This document shows, piece by piece, positions 44,230 through 54,065 of a stretch of DNA of 64,000 bases. A program made the translations under genes and the position numbers. Position 1 is the stretch's first letter. Every line of letters starts with the position of its first letter. Where the stretch lies: assembly GCA_951640165.1 (NCBI GenBank), contig OX621261.1:4092001-4156000 (forward strand), given 5' to 3'. Under the pieces are notes generated by a model, which ran no database searches, was not told where the DNA came from, and was given only the letters and a program-made list of their open reading frames with translations. The stretch is from Pseudoips prasinana (Eukaryota; Arthropoda; Insecta; Lepidoptera; Nolidae).

Positions 44230-44790
44230 GGTACCAAATTTGAAATTTCTTATTATCTATTTAATGCGCAGGGGAGAGTAAGGCCTCTTATTCAAGTAAT
44301 CTAAAATATCCCTGGTTGGACAAATATGGATATAAAAAAGTTGGTACCAAATTTGAAATTTTCTATTCACCATTCAATGCGTAGGGTGGACCAAAGACTC
44401 TTGATACAGGTAATCTGAAATGGTACTGCCTTGACAAATATGGTCATAATGAAATAAGTATTGGTACCAAATTTGAAATTTGCTATTCACTATTTAATGC
44501 GTAGGGGAGATCAAAGACTCTTGATACAGGTAGTCTGAAAACGCACTGCTTTGAGATATATGGTCATATAAACAAAAATTGGTACCAAATTTGAAATTCA
44601 CTATTCACTATTTAATGCGTAGGGGAGACCAGACCATGTAATCAGAGTACATAGTGCTTTGACAAATATAGTAATAATGAAAAACTAAATTGGTACCAAA
44701 TTTGAAATTTACTATTATATTAGGGGAGACAAGGCACTGAATACAGGTGTTCTCAATTCGCACTGCTTCGACAAATATTATAAATTGTAA
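44230..44790 (+). repeat. minisatellite, five units of 111-120 bp
   Basis: GGTACCAAATTTGAAATT starts at 44,230, 44,343, 44,463, 44,581 and 44,692. Each unit also carries CTATTTAATGCGTAGGGGAGA and a GACAAATATGG-like end. Units differ by several bases, so the array is not young. Confidence 0.85.
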
Positions 44791-44799
44791 TTTTGTTAA

Positions 44800-45595
44800 T
44801 AAAACCGATGTTTTTTTTTAATAAATTTATACTTTTTTTATTTTTTTGGTACACCTCAAAATAATGGCAATATAATTATAGTTTTCGTTTTATTTTTATG
44901 TTTATTTTTCTTTAAGATTTATTTTATTTAAAGATTGTATCCCGACATTCGTAGATTAAGGTTTGAAATAATTGATTTTTGTCTTATTTTTGTTATTTTG
45001 TTAAAACTACAAAAATATTTCCGAATACAATTATTGAACAATGAATTTTAGTATTAGTAAGAAGTTTAAATAAATTAATAATATTATTTTCTTTTTTGCA
45101 TGAATGCTTAAAGATCTTAGTCCCGTATTTAACGGGCTTTCTAATACACTTTGACTTCTCTAACGTGCCCACAAAAGCACGAAACTCCTAAGTAATCTTT
45201 CGAAGTTGAAATTTTCATTTTGTTTCCTAAAGCACGGATTCTTAACGGGCCCTAAAAAGCACTTATTAATACTAAAGTTGTATATTCAATTACGCTTACT
45301 AGCATTTTGTTAAGTTGTAAATATTAGTTATTTTTATAATAATGTACTTGTTTATAGATTTTATATCTGTTACGAATAAAAACTATTTTTGGAAGTTAAA
45401 TGTACATTATAAGATGACACTTGAACGGTATTAAATAAATTGTTATAATATATTATATTTACCATTATTCTATAACACATGTTACTCATCCACCGAATGA
45501 CGTCCACTGGACCAAGGCCTCCCCAAAAGATTTGTATAGTGGATAAGTAATGGAATCAGGCGTTACTTTGCGGAAATCCATAATATAAAATCAAT
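44800..45595. other. unassigned AT-rich region
   Basis: T-rich low-complexity sequence. A worn RTE-like end (CACCGAATGACGTCCACTGG) sits near 45,490. Confidence 0.4.
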
Positions 45596-45600
45596 ATATA

Positions 45601-45863
45601 AAATCAATATGTAGTGTTAATTCCGCTAATTGTCACCAGTACGATACCCAACACGTGTTTCAGTCCTCCACGGACCATTCTCAAGGGCTGCTAACTCGTC
45701 GAGTGCTCGAAGGAGACTGAACTACTACTAACTACTAAGGAGACTAGTCTCCTTCGAGCACTCGACGAGTTAGCAGCCCTTGAGAATGGTCCGTGGAGGA
45801 CTGAAACACGTGTTGGGTATCGTACTGGTGACAATTAGCGGAATTAACACTACATATTGATTT
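45601..45863. repeat. near-perfect palindrome, 118-bp arms, 27-bp spacer
   Basis: Left arm 45,601-45,718 (AAATCAATATGTAGTGTTAA to CGAAGGAGACT) and right arm 45,746-45,863 are complementary over their whole length. The spacer is TAC/TA-rich. Flanks also show weaker inverted similarity (ATAAAATCAATAT on the left, ATTTTGTATTTTG on the right). No transposon ends are recognised. Confidence 0.85.
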
Positions 45864-45999
45864 TGTATTTTGATTGTATAATGGAGTTGTGTTCATCATT
45901 TCATATGCCAAAATCATCAGGCTTGGCGATCGCAGTATGATGGTGATAGTACTTAGAGAGACGCTGCTGCACGTTCTCTGGGAAATATTCCCCCGGGAT

Positions 46000-46940
46000 T
46001 AGGGGTACCATATGTAAATAGAGGGATGCCTGTCTATGGTTAGATAGATAGATAGAATACTCTTTATTGTACACACTCAGGCGGAAACAAAATACATCGG
46101 ATATAATATAAAGAATATAAGGTACAATGGGAGCGATCTCTTCCAGACAACCTTTGGATGGATAGGAACTGAAAGTAAAGTAAACAGTAGCAGGAGTGCA
46201 ACAAATAAATTATACTAAGGAACTGTGATAAATATATTGCATACCAAAAACTTAGTATGACTTCACAATTAACGTATGTTAATAAACATATCATACACTA
46301 ATTATTTATACACATATAATATATATATACATACATACATATATATGACAATAATAAATATATAAATATTATATTCAAGTGTAAGAAATTATGAACATAG
46401 GTAGTGATCCTTAACAAGTTTATTGAAAGTAGGGAGAGTCTGGGCACGTCTTATAGAGATTGGCAGAGCATTCCACAATCTCACGGCGTGTACAACAAAT
46501 GACTTATCCATGAATGTAGTTGAATGTGTAGGTGTATGCAGCTTCAAGTTATTTGTTGCCTGTCTATGGTACTTACCTAAATTTTCAGAAAAATGCCTGT
46601 CTGAAGCAAAACGCTGAAGGTAATGAGTAATGGCCGACAGATAATAATGAAAAAGGATATTTATTACTGATATTTGCCAGAGGACATAATTTTTTTTAAT
46701 AATAGTTCTTTCATTTCTAATGTATAAACGTAAAAATCTTCACAAGATACAGTTTTGTAATTTTCCTGTGCAATCAATATAGCTTTTACTGATTCAATTG
46801 TCAGCCGATTTCTTTCTTTACTCCACTTCATTGTCGTGATTCTGTGCAAATGCCTGTCTCAGACCAATGCCGGTCGCACGCCTGTCTAAACCTTAAAATG
46901 CCTGTCAAATGCGGCTAACGCCTGTCATATGGTAACCCTA
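46000..46940 (-). mobile_element. hAT-like transposon remnant, copy 2
   Basis: Ends TAGGGGTACCATATG and CATATGGTAACCCTA form imperfect terminal repeats. The flanks CCCGGGAT and CTCGGGAT look like an 8-bp duplication with one change, as for hAT. The minus frame at 46,664-46,849 (KWSKERNRLTIESVKAILIA, SCEDFYVYTLEMKELLLKKI) resembles the end of a hAT transposase. It is interrupted by a LINE. Confidence 0.6.
46040..46557 (-). pseudogene. 5'-truncated LINE inserted in the hAT-like remnant
   Basis: Plus-strand left end is TAGATAGATAGATAGAATAC (the tail); the right part codes on the minus strand for FMDKSFVVHAVRLWNALPIS and RRAQTLPTFNKLVKDHYLCS, a LINE C-terminus. A 14-bp duplication TGCCTGTCTATGGT flanks it. 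The copy at 6.4 kb gives the empty site. Confidence 0.8.
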
Positions 46941-47290
46941 CTCGGGATCTCTACACACCCCACGGGATAAGATGGGGTGGCGATATTACTATCACATCTT
47001 TGCATATAGAAGTTGCTTGTAAAACACCAACAAGCTCGCAATACTATATAGCTAATACCATAAGCAACAACTTTTGTTCTACAACTTTTGATAATTTGTT
47101 AGATTTTATTTTCATACAAAAATAATTATTAATTTAATTTCCCGCTTCAATGTTTTTAACTCTCTACGCGTCATCACCCCATCTCATCTCGTGGGGGGCG
47201 TAGAAGCGAACCGAGGGAATTACCAGAGGAAGGGCAGCAGCTTCCTTCTAAGTAATATGATCATCATACTACGATCGCCCCAAGGATGAT

Positions 47291-47884
47291 TCTCGGGGGA
47301 AACTATTCTCAACTTACACCACACTTACAACTTTGTGAACGTCGTACAGTTAAGTCCTTAAGTTAATACTATTTTTTTTAAAGGTGTATCATAAATCTAC
47401 ACGGATTTTAAGTAACGGGTCCTACCTATGCCATTGAAAATAGACAGATTAGAGACAACATAGTATCTGCAAAACTAAAAAAAAAATTACTACTTATCTT
47501 ATTTTTGCAAACGTTATATGAATCGGTCAAGTTATAGCCAAATTAACATCCTTATGTATCATTCACTTATAATAATAAATAAAATTATTTTGGACCAAGT
47601 TTAAATATGAAGTTTAAGTTTAAATTTTGAAGAACAATTAAATTGACACCTCGTATTACTAAACAAGTACATATTTATTATTAAACCACAGATTTGGAGT
47701 GTGGTTACTACTGAAGTGGAACCCCCTGTATACAAGCTTTACCTATGAAAATAAATTTAAGGTGATTAATTTACCTATGAAACTGATATACGCGTAATAT
47801 ATAAACTTCCAAACAAGAATATCGATCAGCTGTTGCATTTTGTATGAAAAGCTACAAAAATATTTTTGTATTTCACTATTTCTG
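47291..47884. other. unassigned region with mariner-end-like words
   Basis: TTTACCTATGAAA occurs twice (47,739 and 47,771) and GCATTTTGTATGAAAAG once (47,836), resembling the mariner left end. It may be a decayed relative; no transposase residues remain. Confidence 0.3.
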
Positions 47885-48115
47885 TTATACCTTTTATACT
47901 TCTGATACACCTTATCATGTTCATATAATATTATGTTACAACTTGTATACCTCTGATACACCTCATCACGTTCATTTAATATTATGTTGCACCTTATCAT
48001 GTTTATTTAACTTTATGTTACACCTTGTATAATTCTGATACACCTTATCACGTTCATTTAATATTATGTTACACCTTATGTAATTCTGATACACCTTATC
48101 ATGTACATTTAACTT
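47885..48115 (+). repeat. 51-bp minisatellite
   Basis: TCTGATACACCTTATCATGT-type units start at 47,901, 47,952, 48,034 and 48,085 (spacing 51, 82, 51), with CATTTAATATTATGTTACAC between them. Confidence 0.75.
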
Positions 48116-48437
48116 CCTCACGTAACGATATGACTAACAGAAAATTTAGGCCATATATTCAAAACTATTCTTAAATAAACTAATATATATTTAATAATAA
48201 TGTATAATTCTAGTATATAAGAAACAAACTGTGAATTTTAGTTTTATTATGAATAAATTATGTGGAAGTATAACTTGTTTTTGACTTAATCCAACTAGGA
48301 CCTTACTGACTCCAACTAAGTATAATTAGGTACATCATTTTGGGAAGCTGATACTCTTACAATGCTGGACCGATATTAACCAAACATATTATTATATTAT
48401 AATATGTACATTCAAATCTATTCTAATTTATTTTACA

Positions 48438-48749
48438 TAGCAGTTCCTCGCGGTTATACCCGCGTTACACTTTATAAATTATTACCGCTCCTCCCCCGTA
48501 GGGGATAGCGTGATAATATGTAGCCTATATCTTGACCCGATCTCTTAGTAGTATTCATGCAAGATTTGAAGTAAATCCATGCAGTACTTTTTGAGTTTAT
48601 CCCGGACATACATACAGACAAACAGACAAAAATTCTAAAAACTATATTTTTGTCTTCGATATTAATTGTAGATCACGCCCCAAGTATCCTTTTAAAAAAA
48701 TATTCAATGTACAGTTTTGACTTTCCTACGATTTTATTATATGTATAGA
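48438..48749 (-). mobile_element. Helitron, worn 3' terminus
   Basis: TAGCAGTTCCTCGCGGTTAT to TTATTATATGTATAGA. Adjacent to the Helitron that holds mariner copy 2. Confidence 0.75.
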
Positions 48750-48768
48750 TGTCAGGCTAATCTATATA

Positions 48769-50056
48769 ATAGGTCTTTACCTATGAAATTGCCGTTTTGT
48801 ATGAAAAAATTTAAACGAATTTTTTTCATGAATTTTTTTATTTGTATTAATCGAAGTAATCACCCATGCAATCAATGCATCTTTGCCATCGCAGTGGCAG
48901 TTTATTGATGCCCTTCTTAAAGAAATCAGCTGGACGGGAGGCAACAAATTCTTCAAAGGCATTTTGTACTGCCTCTCGGGTATTGAATTTTTTTCCCGCC
49001 AAGAAGTTATCCAAATTCTGGAAAAAGTAGTAGTCTGTAGGCGCAAGGTCTGGTGAGTAGGGCGGATGACGGAGAGCTTCCAACCCCAGTTCTTGCAACT
49101 TGGAGACCGTCTGCTGTGCAGTATGAGGTCGCGCGTTGTCGTGCAGGAGCAGCGGAGACGAGCGATTGACCAATGCTGGTTGGAGATGCGCCAGCTTCTC
49201 CATCATTGTGCTCAGTTCTTCACAGTACACATCTGCAGTAATGCTCACCCCGTTTGGTAAGAAGCTGTGATGAATCACACCGGCGCTAGACCACCAAACA
49301 GTGACCATCACTTTTCTAGGGGTAAGTTTTCGTTTAGGGCATTGTTTAGGTGCTGAACCAGGATCCAACCAACTTGCTGAGCGCTTGCGGTTATCAAACA
49401 GAATCCATTTTTCATCGCAGGTAACAATGCGGTTCAAAATTCCTTCATTTGTGTGTCTGTTGAGCAGTGCAAGGCACGTCTCGACGCGTACTTCGCGCTG
49501 GCGATCATTGAGTTCGTGGGGCACCCATTTGTCAAGCTTTTTTACCTTGCCAATTTGACGCAAATGGACCAATATTGTTTTGACGCTAACGTCGAAAGCT
49601 GCTGCTAATTCAGCCGTAGATTGTGTATCATCAGCTTCCACAACCGCCTTTAATTCGTCATTGTCGACCAAAGTCTTCGGACGACCGCGAGGTTCATTTT
49701 TCAGGTCGAAATTTCCAGAACGGAAGCGAGCAAACCAATAACAGGTGGTGCGTTGGTTTGTAGTGTTAGCTCCGTAAACGTCGTTGATGTTGCGTGCCGC
49801 TTGTGCCGCGTTGCTGCCACGACGGTACTCATATTCCATAATTACTCGAATTTTTAACGTATCCATGATGACGAAAAAGATTGAAATGCGATGAAAATGT
49901 AACACTAATCAATAAAGAAATGACTACTTTTGGAAAAAAGAATCCATGTTTTTAAAATAAAATTAATTTGAAATTAGAATTCTTAGCCAAACAAAAATTA
50001 TTTTGATTTGAAATGGCCAGTACTGCAGAACGGCAATTTCATAGGTAAAGACCTAA
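48769..50056 (-). mobile_element. full-length mariner transposon, copy 2
   Basis: Same family and same length (1,288 bp) as the copy at 36.8 kb, with TA duplications at 48,767-48,768 and 50,057-50,058. By eye I find only a couple of substitutions between the copies, so transposition is recent. It sits eight bases inside the 5' end of a small Helitron. Confidence 0.95.
48847..49872 (-). CDS. mariner transposase, copy 2 (apparently intact)
   Basis: Identical in protein to copy 1 except that the expected initiator is ATG (49,870-49,872), giving a 341-aa transposase from MDTLKIRV to GDYFD. The helix-turn-helix region, WVPHEL linker and D,D34D triad (TCDEKW, HDNARPH, YSPDLAP) are complete. With matching ends and an uninterrupted frame, this copy is a candidate active element. 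An upstream in-frame ATG (49,903) would add 11 residues not expected in the family. Confidence 0.92.
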   Translation of the reverse strand, partial: VIMDTLKIRVIMEYEYRRGSNAAQAARNINDVYGANTTNQRTTCYWFARFRSGNFDLKNEPRGRPKTLVDNDELKAVVEADDTQSTAELAAAFDVSVKTILVHLRQIGKVKKLDKWVPHELNDRQREVRVETCLALLNRHTNEGILNRIVTCDEKWILFDNRKRSASWLDPGSAPKQCPKRKLTPRKVMVTVWWSSAGVIHHSFLPNGVSITADVYCEELSTMMEKLAHLQPALVNRSSPLLLHDNARPHTAQQTVSKLQELGLEALRHPPYSPDLAPTDYYFFQNLDNFLAGKKFNTREAVQNAFEEFVASRPADFFKKGINKLPLRWQRCIDCMGDYFD

Positions 50057-50318
50057 TATATAAAAATCAATGCCACTTTTCGTTGTAATGTTATAACTCA
50101 ACAACGCCTTTACCGATTTGGCTAATTTTGGTCTTGAATTATTCGTGGAAGTCCAGGGAAGGTTTGTACGTAGAGAAAATAAAAAAAAGTCTTGAAAAAC
50201 TTTTATTACTATGCCTTATACGTAGCGAAGCACGTACCTACTGGGCTGCTAGTATAACATATTTTTTTAATATTTACGTATAATAATGACTGTTTTAGCA
50301 CATTGTTTCAGCCCTTAA

Positions 50319-50980
50319 ATTAATATGTAGTACCTAGTTATATTAAAGTTTAAAATTGACAGCCATCAGATGACGAATGCAGAAGGCTCTCAACCAGTAG
50401 CTTAACTTAATATATGTTTTGCTACTTATAGCTACTTTATATATTTAGCACCGAAATGCTTATAAATAATCTATACAAATAAATAAAATTGTCTATACAA
50501 ATAAATAAAATTGGAGTGTCTGTTTGTAATATTGAAATAACCACTTTTTACTACATAAATATGAATATATATACGGTATATACACCAAAATAACATTTTT
50601 TACAATTTTTGTCTGTCTGTCTGTCTGTTTGTTCCGGCTAATCTGTGTAATGGCTGGACCGGTTTTGACGGGACTTTTATTGGCAGGTAGCTGATGTAAT
50701 AAGGAGTAACTTAGGCTACTTTTATTTTCGAAAACGTCTTTTTTTTTACTAAATAAACTAATTAACACGCGGACGAAGTCGCGGGCACAGCTAGTGATAA
50801 AATAAAAATCATTTATTTTCAGACCAGCAAATCCATAGTGTTAGTAACTTTATTTTATTTTTTTGTTTTATTGGGACATCAAACAGTTACACATTAATAC
50901 ATAATTTTAAGCAGACTGATAAATACCGAAGTAAACGTGTAACCCACACCAATATCCGCGAAATAATGTTAAGTGCGTAC
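50319..50980. repeat. direct duplication, unit 1 (TTAA-bounded)
   Basis: 662-bp segment starting ATTAATATGTAGTACCTAGT and ending GTTAAGTGCGTAC, repeated at 51,353-52,243. It contains a complete Helitron. Both copies are bounded by TTAA. Confidence 0.85.
50470..50794 (+). mobile_element. non-autonomous Helitron with duplicated 5' end
   Basis: TCTATACAAATAAATAAAAT occurs twice in tandem (50,470 and 50,492) before the normal body; 3' end GTCGCGGGCACAGCTAG. It lies in duplication unit 1. Confidence 0.8.
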
Positions 50981-50984
50981 TTAA

Positions 50985-51348
50985 GAGGCCTATTACAGTC
51001 CACTAGCGCCGCCAATCGAAAAAATGTCATAACTCGTAAATAGAATCAAAAATACAAAATATGTTCTATTATTACTGTGGAAAAGGCAATAACGTAATTG
51101 TATAACACCTTTTCAACACTTGGAATATAGCTGTTTAGCTAAATCGTGCATTCAAAACATAAACGGCCGTTTTTGTAACAAATGCACGATTTAGCTAAAC
51201 AGCTATATTTCAAGTGTTGACAATGTGTTATAAAATTACGTTATTGCCTTTTCCACAGTAATAATAGAACATATTTTGTATTTTAGATTCTATTTACGAG
51301 TTATGACATTTTTTCGATTGGCGGCGCTAGTGGACTGTAAAAGGCCCC
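50985..51348. mobile_element. TTAA-type foldback MITE, copy 2
   Basis: 364-bp palindromic element between TTAA at 50,981-50,984 and 51,349-51,352. Arms contain TAGCGCCGCCAATCGAAAAA and GCACGATTTAGCTAAACAGC. It lies exactly between two copies of a duplicated segment. Confidence 0.9.
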
Positions 51349-51503
51349 TTAAATTAATATGTAGTACCTAGTTATATTAAAGTTTAAAATTGACACCCAT
51401 CAGATGACGAATGCAGAAGGCTCTCAAACAGTAGCTTAACTTAATATATGTTTTGCTGCTTATAGCTACTTTATATATTTAGCACCGAAATGCTTATAAA
51501 TAA

Positions 51504-51806
51504 TCTATACAAATAAATAAAATTGCAGTGTCTGTTTGTAATATTGAAATAACCACTTTTTACTACATAAATATGAATATATATACGGTATATACACCAA
51601 AATAACATTTTTTACAATTTTTGTCTGTCTGTCTGTCTGTTTGTTCCGGCTAATCTGTGTAATGGCTGGACCGGTTTTGACGGGACTTTTATTGGCAGGT
51701 AGCTGATGTAATAAAGAGTAACTTAGGCTACTTTTATTTTCGAAAAAGTCTTTTTTTTTACTAAATAAACTAATTAACACGCGGACGAAGTCGCGGGCAC
51801 AGCTAG
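51504..51806 (+). mobile_element. non-autonomous Helitron in duplication unit 2
   Basis: TCTATACAAATAAATAAAAT to GTCGCGGGCACAGCTAG; counterpart of the previous copy without the doubled 5' end. Confidence 0.85.
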
Positions 51807-51971
51807 GAATAAAATAAAAATCATTTATTTTCAGACCAGCAAATCCATAGTGTTAGCAAATTTATTTTATTTTTTTAATTTTGTTTTATTGGGACATCAA
51901 ACAGTTACACATTAATACATAATTTTAAGCAGACTGATAAAGAGCGTAGTAAACGTGTAACCCACACCAAT

Positions 51972-52208
51972 GTAATTGTAATTGTAATTTTTAACCTGAC
52001 GCTACAGTTAGCCTAGGAGGCTTTCACTGCTTCACCGGACTATAGAGGCGAGCAGAGGGCTCGAGCCGTCTAGAAATTAAGTAACCCGCGCCGGAGGGCA
52101 CCCCCTGTGGGGTTCGAACCTCGACTCTGGGCGATTACTGGCGGGGAGAGGGCAGAGATCATCATTTTAGGGAGTTTTGTGCAACTTTCGCTCTACGTTA
52201 ATGACATG
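51972..52208 (-). mobile_element. SINE-like insertion with ATTACA-type tail
   Basis: Absent from the paralogous unit 1. On the minus strand it contains an RNA polymerase III B-box match (GGTTCGAACCC) and ends in repeats of AATTAC. The family is different from the other SINEs here. Target duplications are not clear. Confidence 0.55.
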
Positions 52209-52370
52209 ACGCGAATGTCCGCGAAATAATGTTAAGTGCGTAGTTAAGAATACTTGAAGAGCGTGACAAGGTAATCTTGATATTTTATTTTAATAAATCA
52301 ATGTCCAATCTTTTAAATTTTGACTTGGAAAGTGAAAAAATATCTAAATTGAAGAAGTGTGTGTTATATG

Positions 52371-52915
52371 TTTCTACTAGGCGGTGGAGAGGCGCCCGTG
52401 CGCCGGCGTTAAGGCGCGGGCCCACCGCGGTGCACGGAGAGGCTACGCACGTGTATTAAGCTTCGCTTTGTAAGAAAATGTATGTGGTTGTGTCCACTGC
52501 AACCCACGGAGAGGCTACGCATGAATTGACGTCATTGATACACGCGTGGCTTGCTCGAATAGGCGGTTACATAGCTCAACGCTGTCAACGTGGGTCTACG
52601 TTTCCACTGGAGTACACGAATAAGACCCACGACTATGTACAACAGTGAAGCTCGTGTCCGTAGATTGCAGTGGCATGTGTGTAGCCTCTCCGTGCGCCGT
52701 GCCACGCTAAACATAGTCGTGGGTCTTCGTGTAGGTACTCCAGTGGAAACGTAGACCCACATTGTCAAACAAATGAATACACGCAGCTAAAATGCGCCGC
52801 GTGCCCGTGCACAGCATGCACCGCGGTGGGGCCGCGCCTTTACTTCTGCAGCGTGCAGTGTAAAACAGCCGGTGCACGCGCACCTCTCGCCGTATAACAG
52901 TTCTAGGTACACTAA
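52371..52915. repeat. GC-rich nested inverted repeat (MITE-like)
   Basis: Outer arms share GCGCGGGCCCACCGCGGTGC-type sequence (52,415-52,440 against 52,805-52,840). Inner arms pair GTGGGTCTACGTTTCCACTG (52,589) with its complement (52,745-52,764) and GACCCACGACTATGT (52,624) with ACATAGTCGTGGGTC (52,711). GAGAGGCTACGCA motifs occur near each side. No coding potential is evident. Confidence 0.6.
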
Positions 52916-52974
52916 CAATATAACTTACAGGCTATGTTAGTATACATAACTCACCGAACCTTAACAACATGAAG

Positions 52975-53135
52975 TTTTTTTTTTTTTTTTTTGCGGGGTG
53001 GAAAATCCTGCATGGATGTCCTCCGCCTTGGGGGAGGCGGAGGGGTCTGTCAGACTCCTACTGACTAAAAACCACCCCGGTGTTCCATCTCCCACCTGCG
53101 CCGGGGGTCGCGGGAACAAACGATACTTCCGCAAC
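52975..53135 (-). mobile_element. poly(A) retroposon with 12-bp target duplication
   Basis: Starts on the plus strand with a run of about 18 T and contains CTCCGCCTTGGGGGAGGCGG. It is flanked by AACAACATGAAG at 52,963-52,974 and 53,136-53,147. Inserted in a LINE fragment, minus orientation. Confidence 0.7.
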
Positions 53136-53147
53136 AACAACATGAAG

Positions 53148-53297
53148 CTCGGTGAACCTACCAACCAGGGCTGCATCTAACTGTTCACCCACCATCCTCA
53201 GGACTCGGTTCGAGCTACGTTGCACCCTCTTCATCAGTGATACAATCTTTTTCCGCATTACTGCATAAAAGTCATCCACGCTAGTATCGGCAAACAT
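53148..53297 (-). pseudogene. LINE reverse transcriptase C-terminal remnant
   Basis: Minus-strand peptide MFADTSVDDFYAVMRKKIVS, then LMKRVQRSSNRVLRMVGEQL, matches the MFAEARTDCFKAILRKRTAS region of the larger fragment at 54.2 kb. It is truncated on both sides and interrupted by the retroposon. Confidence 0.65.
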
Positions 53298-53370
53298 ACC
53301 TGATATCCATGCTTAAAGCATAAGCGTAATTCAAATTTCATGGCTACTTATTTAGCATGGAAATGCTTAA

Positions 53371-53739
53371 GAGGCCTATTACAGTCCGCTAGCGCCGCCA
53401 ATCGAAAAAATGTCATAACTCGTAAATAGAATCAAAAATACAAAATATGTTCTATTATTACTGTGGAAAAGGCAATAACGTAATTGTATAACACCTTATC
53501 AACACTTGAAATATAGCTGTTTAGCTAAATCGTGCATTCAAAACATAAACGGCCGTTTTTGTTACAAATGCACGATTTTAAACAGCTATATTTCAAGTGT
53601 TGACAATGTGTTATAAAATTACGTTATTGCCTTTTCTACAGTAATAAACTAATAATAGACCACATTTTGTAATTTTGATTCTATTTACGAGTTATGACAT
53701 TTTTTCGATTGGCGGCGCTAGTGGACTGTAAAAGGCCCC
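53371..53739. mobile_element. TTAA-type foldback MITE, copy 3
   Basis: 369 bp between TTAA at 53,367-53,370 and 53,740-53,743. Same ends as the other two copies; it has a small AATAAACTAATAATAG duplication and a short deletion (TTTAGCT) in the right arm. Confidence 0.9.
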
Positions 53740-54065
53740 TTAATTCAAATTCAAATTCAAAAGTATTTATTTCGGAAAAATATCCATATAATGTTAGTAT
53801 AACTAAGCCTAATGTTAGTATCAATTACATTAATTATATTAAGGGTGTCTGGACTGGTAAGAGGGAGGGACTAGTCCCGAATCGCTACGTTTAGCAGACG
53901 GATTGGTGACCATATATAATAGTTCACAGAGAGACGCTGGCTGTTCTCTAGCTGATATTACCGCAGGCCACCTTCTACGCCCCGCACGGGATGAGATGGG
54001 GTGATAATATACTTCTACGTCACTATTGAGCTTTTAGTTGTACCATTTATATTGTAAGCGAGATT

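Larger units (their letters stand above)
48761..50252 (+). mobile_element. small Helitron interrupted by mariner copy 2
   Basis: The 5' end TCTATATA is at 48,761-48,768. After the mariner the element resumes TATAAAAATCAATGCCACTT and ends GGGCTGCTAG at 50,252. Rejoined length is about 202 bp. Confidence 0.7.
51353..52243. repeat. direct duplication, unit 2, with a 237-bp insertion
   Basis: Second copy of the 50.3-kb segment. It matches unit 1 through the Helitron and the CCCACACCAAT stretch, carries an extra SINE-like block at about 51,972-52,208, and then resumes CCGCGAAATAATGTTAAGTG before TTAA at 52,244-52,247. Confidence 0.85.

Noticed and set aside
44230..44790. CRISPR array
   Set aside because: Units of 111-120 bp are diverged and contiguous, with no short identical repeats separated by unique spacers; the genome is eukaryotic.
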